DNA of 64,000 nucleotides, taken from contig PVNU02000868.1 of the NCBI GenBank assembly GCA_003013855.2, positions 4,334,501-4,398,500 on the forward strand. Direction: 5' to 3'. The notes under the pieces are model-generated. The model saw nothing but the letters and a program-made list of their open reading frames with translations. It did not search any database and was not told the origin of the DNA. The translations under genes and the position numbers were made by a program. The stretch is from Liriodendron chinense (lineage: Eukaryota; Streptophyta; Magnoliopsida; Magnoliales; Magnoliaceae). Shown here one piece after another: positions 1 to 9,386 of this stretch. Each line of letters begins with the position of its first letter. The first letter of the stretch is position 1.

Positions 1-330
1 CTCGCGCTGCTGCTGCTGCCGACGGCGAAGGCAGCGGCGGCTCGCGCTGCTGCTGCTGCCGACGGCGGAGCGGCGGGGAGGCTGGGAAAATGGGAGAGAG
101 AGATCGAGAGATTGAAAGAGAGAGAGGGATGTTGCTGCTGCTGCAGGCAGCGGCCATGGGCGAGAGAGAGACAGAGGAAAACGGGAGAGAGAGAGAGAGA
201 AAGAGAGAGACGAGTATGGGCGGCCGCTGCTACTTCCGGCGGCGGCAGCGGCGATGGCTGCCGCTGCTGCTTCCGGCGGCGGCGGCGGCGATGGCTGCTG
301 CCTTGGATGTTGCAGACGGCAACTGTGGAT
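1..330. repeat. CTG/GCC trinucleotide and GA low-complexity region
   Basis: Positions 1-40 and 41-80 begin with the same ~27-base GC-rich stretch, a short direct repeat. GA-rich tracts occupy about 92-222, followed by more GGC/GCT-rich sequence to 330. Open frames here translate to Ala/Gly/Arg- and Glu/Arg-rich low-complexity peptides and are best read as repeat artefacts. It could be a transcribed 5' leader, but no downstream gene supports that. Confidence 0.7.
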
Positions 331-1023
331 GCCAACGGCCGGTCATGCTGTGGCTGCGGCGGCTTTTGTTGGTCCATCCATCAGATTTGGATCTAGTTCA
401 TCCATCAGATCTGGACTTGGTCTATCAAATCTGGTCCTGGTCCATCCATCAGTTTATATGGTGGTTCCTTTCAATCACATAAGTGGGGCACTCATCAAAA
501 GGCAAGTATACAATTTGGGATAGTGCCCCACCTTGGACTAATTTTGTCCCACAATGATGGGGCCCACCTTTAATGGGAATTGGAGGCAGGGAAAAGCAAG
601 AGATCCTACTGTGGTCGCTTGGGTTCAATGCAAAAGCATAACCTTTCTGCCGTCCAAAGCAATCATCCTTGACTTTTGTGCTAAATCAAGGCCCTATCTT
701 TAGCAGCCAAAATGATCTTATGATTTTACATGACTCGTTTTGTTTCGCCAATCTTAGCCCATGTGAATCTGGATTAGCTCAATAGCCTTTTGGTCTTAAT
801 GACAAAATTCTAATTAATTAATTAATAATCTCAATTTTATTAATCTCCATACCTCAGAGATAAATAAAATGAGATTTGGACAAAAAAGAATATTAATTAG
901 ATGATGGATTTGATGATCGACATATTATTAGAATAAAATTAATTTAATCTATAATCCTAAAATTAAGGCCACTTACCTCGATTGCGATTATATCCTCTTT
1001 AAATCGGAGATTCGCCGTTCAAT
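331..1023. other. Unassigned sequence
   Basis: This stretch is AT-rich after about 780. A short imperfect inverted repeat (gtggggcac ... gtgccccac) lies at 482-530. No coding frame, tRNA or rRNA signature is visible. The part adjacent to 1024 may be internal sequence of the minus-strand retroelement whose PBS lies at 1024-1035. Confidence 0.5.
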
Positions 1024-1035
1024 GCTTTGATACCA
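1024..1035 (-). other. tRNA-iMet type primer binding site
   Basis: The plus strand reads gctttgatacca, the complement of TGGTATCAAAGC. It is one base from the usual initiator-tRNA(Met) PBS TGGTATCAGAGC. One base later a TG starts the putative LTR, which is the correct geometry for a minus-strand LTR element. Confidence 0.65.
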
Positions 1036-1036
1036 C

Positions 1037-1528
1037 TGTAAGGATTTGCGGAAGTGTGGGCCACCAGGATCTGACGGTCTACACGATGAGAACCTTCGCA
1101 AAGCCGAGGATTTGTGGTGGATCCAGCGATTCGCCTATTTGCTACAGGAGCAAGTGGGTCTGATCACTCCTCTGATCCTACGGTGAAGATGGTCCCCGGA
1201 TCAGATCTATGGTTCAGATCTAGTGGATGGACCAGATAAACTCTATATGCCTATGCCTCTTTTTTCTCTCCGTATATCACCTATACGTTTCCTCTTCCTT
1301 GTGTATTTGATAACGGAAGGAGTCCTCTTATAAATAGAGGGAAAAAGAGATAAGGGATGAGATGAGATAAGGTTGGTTTAACCTTATCTTATCCCATCTC
1401 ATCTTCTTCCGAGGTTTAAATTTCTAATTAGAAATTCAAACTCTCGGGAGAAGGAGGATGCGGGAACATCCTTATGGGCCCCACCCACAAGTGGTTGTCC
1501 ATAAGTGGGCCCCATGGGTCCACAATCA
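1037..1528 (-). mobile_element. LTR fragment (minus-strand retroelement)
   Basis: The segment starts with TGTAAGG directly beside the PBS. It contains a TATA-like tataaata near 1330 that is symmetric enough to serve either strand. It plausibly ends in a CA at about 1528, immediately where Kunitz homology begins. The right boundary is inferred from that junction, not from a target-site duplication, and could lie anywhere from about 1440 to 1530. Confidence 0.45.
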
Positions 1529-2012
1529 ACACGGTAGTGGTGGGGTAACTCTCACTGCCCGAAACGGCTCATGCCCACTCAACGTGGCCCAAGAACGTTT
1601 CGATTTGCTCATAGGTCTCCCTTGGACTTTCCTACCTGTAAATGCCAGCAACGAGTTTATAAGCCTGTCTACCGATGTGAATTTAGCGTTCTCGGTTCGA
1701 TCAGTCTTTGCTGAGTCGACGGTGTGGAGGCTTGGGGACATTGACGAGGTGACGGGACATCAGTATGTTACAACAGGTGGGGTGATCGGGAATCCCGGTC
1801 CAAGCACGGTCAGCAGCTGGTTTAAGATAGAGAAAATTCTTGATTTTTATAAGCTTGTGTTTTGCGCCAGTGTTTGTGATTCTTGCAAGGTGACTTTTGG
1901 GGATATTGGAATCTTCCACGAAGATGGGAAGAGATGGTTGGGTTTGAGTGATAGGCCATTTTTGGTTTACTTTGTAAGGGATAGAGTGGGGGGCAAAATG
2001 GAAATAGAATGA
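1458..2012 (+). pseudogene. 5'-truncated Kunitz-type protease inhibitor (miraculin-like)
   Basis: The 184-codon frame matches the soybean trypsin inhibitor (Kunitz, STI) family from about residue 25 to the C-terminus. Family landmarks in order are GGVTLTARNGSCPL (about 28-41), GLPWTFLPVN, ISLSTDVNL, STVWRL, TTGGVIGNPGPSTVSSWFKIEK, YKLVFC and the cysteine cluster FCASVCDSCKV, then GLSDRPFLVYF near the end. Family members are normally secreted beta-trefoil inhibitors of about 200 residues with a signal peptide. Here the signal peptide and first strands are missing, and residues 1-24 come from adjacent LTR-like DNA. The position that usually carries the second cysteine, just before STVW, is Phe (SVFAESTVW), so the first conserved disulfide cannot form. 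The frame is otherwise open to its stop. I am sure of the family and less sure that it is not expressed. Confidence 0.88.
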
Positions 2013-2302
2013 GCAAAGTGGTACTCTACCTGTACTTGGGCTTTAATGTCCTTTATAATAATTATAATAAGTTGACCCTCTGAGGTCAAGGGTTGAAGCT
2101 TTTATATGAATTAAGGTTGGCCTTTGGGTCAGTCACTTTGTTTTTTTTTTTTTTTTTTCATGGAATTTTTTAGGATTCTTTTCATTGTGTCGAAGGCACG
2201 TGCCATCTATTCTCATTGGTCCAGTCATCACTACTCGATTTTTTTCTCTCAAGTATGGATTGCATGCTACACAACCCCCCTTTTACCGTGTGGAATTTCT
2301 CT
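2013..2302. other. Unassigned sequence, possible Kunitz 3' flank
   Basis: This is AT-rich sequence with a T18 homopolymer near 2141-2158. No canonical gene feature is visible. The part just after 2012 may be the old 3' UTR of the Kunitz gene. Confidence 0.4.
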
Positions 2303-2745
2303 AGGCCTCACCATGATCTATTTGTTAGATCTATGATCTATTTGTTAGATCCGCACTGTCCATTAATTTTTCAGATTATTTAAAGCATAAGACAAAAAAT
2401 GAGGCACATCCAAATCTCAAGTGAACCGCACAACAAAAAGCATTGGATTGAATGAGTAACGTTGAAACCTCCCAATGGTCCACTGTGAGGTTTATTTGCC
2501 ATCTAACCTCTTTATAAGGTCACTCAGATCTTGATGAAGGGAAAACACAAATATCATCTTGCTCAGAGCCGTATGTGGCCCCAAGAAGTTTTCAATGGTA
2601 GGGGTTCAATTCCCACTCTTTCCTGTCGTGTCTCCCACTTGAGCCTTGGATCTACTTGTTTTCAACCTCGTGACTAAAAGGTATTTAAAAAAAAATGGAT
2701 GGACAGTGTGGACCGGATAAATAAATCATTATGGGCCCTACGGAA
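2303..2745. mobile_element. Hairpin MITE-like element, copy 1
   Basis: The two halves are imperfect inverted copies. The left end (ccatgatctatttgttagatc...cactgtccat) and the right end (atggacagtgtgg...aaatcattatgggccc) pair, as do the inner pieces around 'cacatccaaatctcaagtg' and 'cacttgagccttggatc'. It is non-coding. The same consensus recurs at least ten times in the window. The superfamily is not determined because no clean target duplication was found. Confidence 0.65.
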
Positions 2746-2801
2746 GTTCCATTTTTCAACCGTTCCGATTTTCTCATCTCTAAGTCATGATGATTTTTGA
2801 G

Positions 2802-3232
2802 GTGTAGGGCCATGATGATTTATTCTCGGGATTTACACTGATGCATATACTTTTTTCATATCTTACTTAGGTTGTAAGCCTAAAAACAAGTCAGATACAA
2901 ACCTCATGTGGAACGCACCATAGGAAACAGTGGAATTAATGCTACCATTGAAAAACCCTTATGGCCACAGATGGCTCTGCTCAAGCAGGTATTTGTGTTG
3001 TACCTTCATCCAGGTATGAGTGGCCTCATGAACAGGTTAGATTTCAGATAAGTGTCACCCTTGGCCCTAGGAAGGTCAGAACCAACAGTTTGTGTAATTC
3101 CCATTGCTTTCTTTGGTGTGGTCCCATTGAGCTTTGGATGCACCTTATTTTTGAAATCATAATCTCAACTTATTTGAAATAATTGATGGACGGTGTGGAT
3201 ATAACATAAAGGTCATGGTGAGGGCCGTGAAG
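2802..3232. mobile_element. Hairpin MITE-like element, copy 2
   Basis: It has the same architecture as copy 1: a left arm with the 'accataggaaacagtgg' block, a loop with 'tatttgtgttgtaccttcatccagg', and a right arm with 'gagctttggatgcacc' and 'atggacggtgtggatataacat'. The left terminal part is diverged. Short open frames inside it are incidental. Confidence 0.6.
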
Positions 3233-3292
3233 TTTCATACGTTAAAAGTTGTGACATGTAGCACGCAATAGAGGTGGGCATCTTTTGCACTT

Positions 3293-3465
3293 GGAATCTA
3301 AGTGGGGCCCAACATGATGTTTTCGAGAAATCTATGCCGTCCAACTGTTTTGTGAGATCATTTTAGGCGTTGCCACAAAAAAAATGAACAGGATCAAAGA
3401 CTTAAGTGGGCTGCACTAAAGCAAAAGGCAGGTAGATTGTGAGGAAACATCTTTCTTCCCATAAT
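3293..3465. mobile_element. Hairpin MITE-like element, single arm (second subfamily)
   Basis: Only the left arm is visible ('ggaatctaagtggggccc', 'gtgagatcattttagg', 'aagacttaagtgggc'). It matches the subfamily at 57395-57849 better than copies 1 and 2. The right arm is missing or too diverged. Confidence 0.5.
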
Positions 3466-3582
3466 TTTTCTTTTTTTTTTTTCTTTTAGACATGACGTTT
3501 TCCTTTCCTAAGCTACTTTTTTTACGGTAGAGAATTGTGTGGTGTGCTTAGTCAGTGGCATGGTAATGTGACTAAATTTTGT

Positions 3583-3800
3583 AGGCCCCACCATGATGTA
3601 TGTGTTGTAAGAACATTGTCCGTCCATTTTGCGAATTCATTTTAGGTCATGATCTAAAAAATAAGGGAGATCCAAAGCTCAACCACACCACATAAAACAG
3701 TGGGGAATGATTCCCATAATTGAAATCTTCATAGGGCCCACCGTAATGTTTATTTGCCATCCATTCTATTCATGAGATCACACAGACTTAAACCTCTAAC
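3583..3800. mobile_element. Hairpin MITE-like element, left arm
   Basis: It starts 'aggccccaccatgatgtatg' and runs through 'gtccgtccattttgcg', 'acagtggggaatgattcc' and 'atttgccatccattctattc'. It is then replaced by unrelated A-rich sequence, so it is truncated. Confidence 0.55.
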
Positions 3801-4630
3801 CCGTTTCTTATTTCAATTGAAATTTGAGATTAAAAAAAAAAAAAAAAAGGAAAATGGATTCCTACCAATGAAATTTCTGCCATCCGGAATTGGTGGTAAG
3901 CAACCGTTCTCATGGAAAATTACTAAAGGGTGTAACGACCAATTCGGATGTGGAAATCAGAGGTGGCTAAGTAAATGAAATCAATTTCCTCATACATGAT
4001 TGTTTCCATCGTTTGCCAAAGATAATAAAATTGAAGAAATATTTGATTTCCTTTTTTCAGCCTTCTTTGAAAAAAAGGTTTTTTTTTTTTTCATATATAA
4101 AGGAAAAGAAATTTTCTTTTCCATATAGTTTCCTTTGCAGATGACATTCTGCTTTCTTTATCTAATTTTTTATTTCCACCAATGCCCATCCATTTACTTC
4201 AAAGATGTAGCCTGCTTGAAGAATGGACTCATTTCCTTGTTTTTTGTAAAAGATTTTCCTACTTTTGTGCACAGTTTCCTTGCAAGTCTTACATCTTTTG
4301 TTATCACATTACTATGTGAATGGGAATTAGTCACATGCATTCGATGATATGTGTTATGAGATTGATTCTTTTTTACGATCTTCTTTCCAAATTTATATTT
4401 TCAATATACTATTGTTGCTTTAGTTAATATTCTCATGGTGATAAGGTCAATGAAAGAAAACCATAGAAATCTAACTCTTCAACTTTTAGTGCGTCCATTT
4501 GTCTTAATCCTGTCAATGTGTATTTACTTAGTATCAAACATCTTTTACTCTTACAAAAGCACCTAAATTTCTTTTTTTGAGCAGATAGTGTGAAAGATGT
4601 AAGGGTAATAGTGATCTGCATTTATTTGCA
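3801..4630. other. Unassigned AT-rich sequence
   Basis: Homopolymer A and T runs lie at 3830-3848 and 4080-4091. A 70-codon open frame at 4135-4347 has no recognisable motif and the base composition of its surroundings. I do not call it a gene. Confidence 0.5.
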
Positions 4631-4770
4631 GGAAATGAGGCACGTGTGCTCTTATCTTCTAGATTTAAAGAAGGCTTCTGCAGCCCAAACTACAATACAC
4701 AGAATCAAAGCAGAACATCCATCTGCTAAGCTACATCTACACATTCATAAGATGAAGACTTAAGTTTTCA
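4631..4770. repeat. Single monomer related to the 7539-7867 tandem repeat
   Basis: The block 'cacagaatcaaagcagaacatccatctgctaagctacatc...' aligns by eye with the second half of the ~145-bp tandem unit at 7539-7867 (tctactaagctacacccacac). Confidence 0.5.
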
Positions 4771-5079
4771 TTTTGTAATAGTTGGTCTCCTGTTCAGTGA
4801 TCCTCACCTTCCAACTGATGAAACCCACAGTGGATTAGACCATGCCCTGAGAAATCTACCAGATTGGAAGATCCTAACCATCCAATCTATGGGCCTTCGC
4901 ACAACTTAATGCAACAATTGTATTTCTTCTGTACTACAAGATAATGATTTTGATTGTCCCTTTAAATAGAGACTTTTGGTGAATAATCCATTTCATGTGG
5001 TGCCCATCCAATCAAACGCCTGGATCACCCATTTGGAGTTGGCACTTGTGCCCTATTCATCATTAGCAAAACCCAATTG
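4771..5079. other. Unassigned sequence
   Basis: No coding or structural feature is visible. The phrase 'gtggtgcccatccaatcaaa' resembles the ends of low-copy palindromic repeats but is not resolvable. Confidence 0.4.

Positions 5080-5126
<47 letters not shown>
5080..5126. repeat. Poly(A) tract, 47 bases
   Basis: This is an uninterrupted A run. It may be the tail of an old retroposed sequence or simple slippage. No recognisable retroposon body precedes it. Confidence 0.9.
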
Positions 5127-5128
<2 letters not shown>

Positions 5129-5345
5129 TGAAAGAATCCCATTCATCCATGACCGTTCCGATGACAACATCCATAAAAATCCCCACAAAACCAACCTCCC
5201 CAAATTCCAACAGAAATGCTGAAATTTCAAATCCCCAAAGCATAAAACCACCAAAACTCCTTATCGCAACATGCAACAGTGGTTTTACTATTTGTTGTAA
5301 AGAAAACGTCAAGAACTAAAGCAAAATTTAGGATAGAAAAGATAT

Positions 5346-7395
5346 TAAAATTGCATCCAAACTCGATTACATTTGTAGATGCGTATGCGTGCGGAAGCTT
5401 GGAGGATCAATTAGAATTATGGCTAAGTCCTAGAGGGTGGTGATTAGGATCCTTTTTGAAATTCTTTTCGCCTACTCATACAATTTATCAATATAAACTA
5501 AGCAAGCAAGAACACTTCGGCTTCTTAGCCTTAGTGGGTCCAATCATTAGACTAGCACATGATTAAAATAATTAATAACCTAGTCTAAGCATGCATAGAT
5601 TAACATATGATTAAACTAATCAAGCACATAATCTAGACAACCTAAGTAGACTATTAGAGGATTGATCAAATAAGCTCAAGTCTACTCAAGAAATGAAAGT
5701 ACATCTTGTGTGTGGATGTGCATATCAAGTGCCTAGTATACATTCTAATTAATCATTCACAATTAAACAACTAAACACAATGCATAATAAGAAATGTGCT
5801 CAAATACAATCACAAATACAACGATGTATAGTAGTTCAACTTTGGGTCTACTCTACTCCCGGTTTAATTACTCAACCGCTTTAAGCACACCGGCATTCAT
5901 TGTGGAGTTTAAATCAGGTTCTTCCCAACCTAGGTGTTTTAACTTATATCCACCCTACCAGGGAGTTTATATGTTCCTCCCAACCTACACGTTCACCCTC
6001 GTGTTGGTGACTCCCCTTAGAGACTTGTTTAGGCCGGACAAACGTGTCAAGGAATGGCAAATGTCCCTAGAATTTAGACCCAACAAACGTGTCAAGGATT
6101 GACAAACGTCCCTACACTTTTAGGCTCAACTAATAAGCCAAGGATCGACAAACGTTCCTAAATTTGAATTTGACAAACAAACTCTACATTCAATCCCACC
6201 GAAAAAAGAGTGAATGTACTCTAACAAATGACAACCTTACTTATCGGATTTGAGCTTCGTCGTTGTGCCGCTTCGGGTTGCTTCTTTTCGCTCTCCCGTG
6301 CTAAATTAGTTCCCCTTGTGCTCCCCCGATCACTGACACCATTGTGTCGCCACTGCTCCAGCTCCAAAATCAACTACCTTACATATGATGCTCCGACGGA
6401 GATGCTCAAAGTACTAGGAGGGTAGGTTTGAGATCTTTATAACTAATGGGAATGAGTTGCCTAGAGTATCTCACTTATAATGATTTCATCATAGAGTATT
6501 GGATAGGAATGTAACTATCAAGGTTAATCCAAACTCTAAAGATTAAAAGAGGGACAAGTGCATTTTCAACCTGAGCTTGGAATGCTTCATTCTTGTGATG
6601 AATCACAAGGAAGATGACTTATTAGGGTTAGGAATAGAGCTCCTAATGGTATGCAATAGTGGTAGCTTCCATCTCCTCAAAATTTCTCTCTTTTGCTCAA
6701 AAATGAATCATCCTACTTTTATAGATTTTATTCCAATGATAAAAAATGGACAAATTCGCGCATCTCCGATTGATCGGAACATGGTCTGATTGATCGGAGG
6801 TCACTTTTGATTGATCGGAGGAAGCCCGATTGATCGAAAATCTATCCAGTGAGTTTTCCAACTCTTTAGAATAAATTTCGATTCATCGAAATCATGGTCT
6901 GATTGATCGGAAGGACCACATCCGATTGATCGGAGGCACTGTCTGATTGATTGAAAATCTATCCAGAGAGTTTGAAATTCTCTAGAATAAATTTTGATTG
7001 ATCGGACCTTCTGCCTAATTGATCGGAGTCCCATTGGAACCAATGATCGATTGATCCGATCAATCAGAAACTATTGTTTAGGCTGAATTATTTACAGCAG
7101 CTTCCACCTCTTTTATTAACCTAATTTATCATATTTTTTTTATATGATCTAAGGCTAATAAGGATGACTAAAGGTATTCCTAGTTGGTCCAACTCATCTA
7201 AGATGTTTTGGGTATTTTGGTTCAAAGGGTTAGGGTCACCAAGGCATCTCATTCACCTGTTCTTCTTTTTTGATGCTTCTTGTCCACTTGAATCTTCAGT
7301 CTTCAGCTTCCAAGGCTCAACCAATATTATAACACATGGGCTCACATGATTGATAAATAAGGTGCACTAGTATGCCACAGAAAAGTGCACTAACA
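5346..7395 (-). mobile_element. Solo LTR, family S, minus strand, TSD GATAT
   Basis: The LTR is bounded by GATAT at 5341-5345 and 7396-7400. The right end reads ...gtgcactaaca, the complement of the TGTTAGTGCAC start of the 8741-10691 copy. The left end is TAAAATTGC where the sister copy implies TGAAAGTAC, so the terminal TG has decayed to TA. The two copies align throughout in opposite orientation (for example tatggctaagtcctagag against the sister's rightmost part). A TATA box on the minus strand lies at 6716-6723. No internal region or second LTR is present, which implies intra-element recombination. Confidence 0.85.
6760..7070 (-). repeat. Decayed palindrome array in the U3 of solo LTR S
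   Basis: Units of the type GATTGATCGGA recur about ten times here (for example 'ccgattgatcgg' around 6767 and 6911). The array occupies the same place relative to the TATA box as the GACCGGTC array in the sister S LTR at 9078-9335. Confidence 0.75.
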
Positions 7396-7400
7396 GATAT

Positions 7401-7538
7401 GAGAGAAAAACCACAAATCAGATCTCAAAAACTTGAAATTGAGTTTGAGAAAACCTTGTGGAACTTAAAATACTTACATTGTCATGATGAATTCAGGTAT
7501 TTGGGGAAGATACGTTAGCATTTCTTCTAGACCAATTT
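7401..7538. other. Unassigned spacer
   Basis: This is short sequence between the solo LTR target duplication and the tandem repeat. Nothing is recognised in it. Confidence 0.4.
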
Positions 7539-7867
7539 CATCAAACACTTAGCATTCATGAAATATAGGAGGCATTACACTTAGCATGCATGAAATACAT
7601 GAGGTATTACACATAATCAAAGTAGAATAGCCATATGCTAAGCTACATCCACACAAAACATACAAAACATTCTTGTTGAGCCATTTCATCAAACACCTAG
7701 CATGCATGAAATAGAGGAGCTATTACACTTAGCATGCTTGAAATACAAGAGGATTTACACAGAAACAAAGCAAAACAACCATCTACTAAGCTACACCCAC
7801 ACAAAACATTTATTGTTAAGCAATTTGATCAAACAGTTAACATACATGAAATATAAGAGGTATTACA
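7539..7867. repeat. Tandem repeat, ~140-148 bp unit, about 2.3 copies
   Basis: Units begin 'catcaaacac' at 7539 and 7687 and 'gatcaaacag' at 7827. Within each unit 'tagcatgcatgaaata' and 'tattacac' recur as sub-repeats. A related monomer lies at 4631-4770. Confidence 0.8.
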
Positions 7868-8202
7868 TAATGAAATTTTTAGCTTTTACAAATGGAGCAA
7901 TTGGTCAATGACAAAAAATCTGATCAGAAAAATAAAAACTGAGAGAGAGGAAGTGTTGACCCTCAAATTTATACATTGCATAGCCCGTTACATCACATTA
8001 TATGCATGGTTTTCATGTTTAAAAGGCTCATCTAATGCATGTTTTGTGATTATAGGAGCGAGAACGAACTTCACCCAATTGGAGATAAAAAATAATACAT
8101 CAGGAACCTTTTGAATGAAGGCCCAAGGTGGACCAAAGAAGGAAGAAGAAAGAGGGAGAAAAGAGAAGAAAGAAAAGAAGAAAAAGAAGAAAATGGTCAA
8201 GG

Positions 8203-8466
8203 TCCGACCGATCCAGACCGATCGGCCGACTTACCAGCCCTTGTGAAGAACACTGGACAAAAGGACCAGTTGGTTTGATCGGTCAAGACCGGTCGGCCAA
8301 TAGGTCGGTGGCTGCTGAGAACTCTCTCGACTCAAACTCAATGTAGTCCGACCGGTCTTGATCGGTCGGCCATCAAGTCAGGAAGCCTCCTGTGCACGTT
8401 GGACTCCCAAGCAGAAAGATCCGACCGGTTGTGACCGGTCGGCCAGCCCAGTCTGACCAGTCGGCC
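8203..8466 (+). repeat. GACCGGTC palindrome array, element A 5' LTR U3
   Basis: Four to five units of the form CCGACCGGTC-NN-GACCGGTCGG or degenerate versions lie near 8203, 8268, 8347, 8418 and 8450. The array ends about 105 bp before the TATA box. Confidence 0.85.
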
Positions 8467-8569
8467 ACATGCAAAAACGGGCAGTTTCTATTTCTGCTCC
8501 GAAAAACGCTGCGCACTACGTAACCTTATGCAATTTCTGGAAGATTCTGACGCAACCGAGCTTGCCCAC

Positions 8570-8577
8570 TATAAAAG
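8570..8577 (+). promoter_or_regulatory. TATA box, element A 5' LTR
   Basis: Sequence tataaaag in the context cccactataaaaggacacc. The identical context occurs in the 3' LTR at 16664-16671. Confidence 0.7.
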
Positions 8578-9077
8578 GACACCTAGGGGCTCTTCCTAGG
8601 GTATCATAGGAGCTAAGGGATGTCGTGGGAGAGGAAGGAAGCCGTCATGGAGCGTCTGCAACCCTCCAAACTCCGATTTTTCTATGTTTTCTAGTTCTTT
8701 CAATAGTTTTAGTTGCAGTATGACAATGCTCGGCTAGAATTGTTAGTGCACTTTTCTGTGGCATACTAGTGCACCTTGTTTGTCAATCACTTACGTTAGT
8801 GAGTCTAGTGTCGATTGAGCCTGATGAAGACAAAGACCGAAGACTCAAGTGGCCCTGCTGCATTAAGGAAGAAGATACAGGTAAAAGTGATGCCTTGATG
8901 TGCCTTAACCTTGACCAAAACACAACCCCTTATACTCTTTTATGACCTTGACCATATTAGGGAACCTTTAGTCATCATAGATTGGCCCTAGGTGTCCCAA
9001 AACATCACCTTAACTTGGCCTAAGTGAGTGGGTTGAAGAAGAGTTGGGTCAGCAAACTACCAAGCTGAACCCAGGCC

Positions 9078-9335
9078 TGACCGACCGGTCAAGACCGGTC
9101 GGATGGACTGGACCGACCGGTCAAGACCGGTCGGACTGGGTCCCAGATTGAACAGCAAGCTTGCTGTCTTCACAGGCCAATGGGCTGACCGGTCGGCTGG
9201 GCTGGTCCGACCGGTCGCGACCGGTCGGACAGACCTCCTTATGTACACAGCAGCCCCTGTCCACCAATTTTGCTGTGGCCGACCGGTCCTGACCGGTCGT
9301 GGACCCCTGGCCGACCGGTCGGGTGACCGGTCGGC
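9078..9335 (+). repeat. GACCGGTC palindrome array, S LTR U3
   Basis: There are six units, several perfect: near 9078 and 9112 the core is GACCGGTC-AA-GACCGGTC, near 9206 the spacer is GC, and near 9276 it is CT. The last unit ends about 45 bp before the TATA box at 9379. Confidence 0.9.
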
Positions 9336-9378
9336 ACTAGCCGTTTTCTGCCCGTTTTGTATCCGTTGCACCTACTTT

Positions 9379-9386
9379 TATAAATA
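9379..9386 (+). promoter_or_regulatory. TATA box, S solo LTR
   Basis: Sequence tataaata in the context acttttataaataggc, immediately downstream of the palindrome array. Confidence 0.65.

Noticed and set aside
90..523. Three overlapping open frames at the left end (up to 130 codons)
   Set aside because: They translate GA and GCN repeats into low-complexity peptides in all three frames, with no domain.
3269..3282. Single hAT-like terminus (tagaggtgggcat)
   Set aside because: It matches the end of the element at 59551, but no partner end or duplication is nearby.
5025..5319. Frames through the poly(A) tract on both strands
   Set aside because: Lys or Phe homopolymers produced by the A47 run. 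The flanking residues carry no motif.
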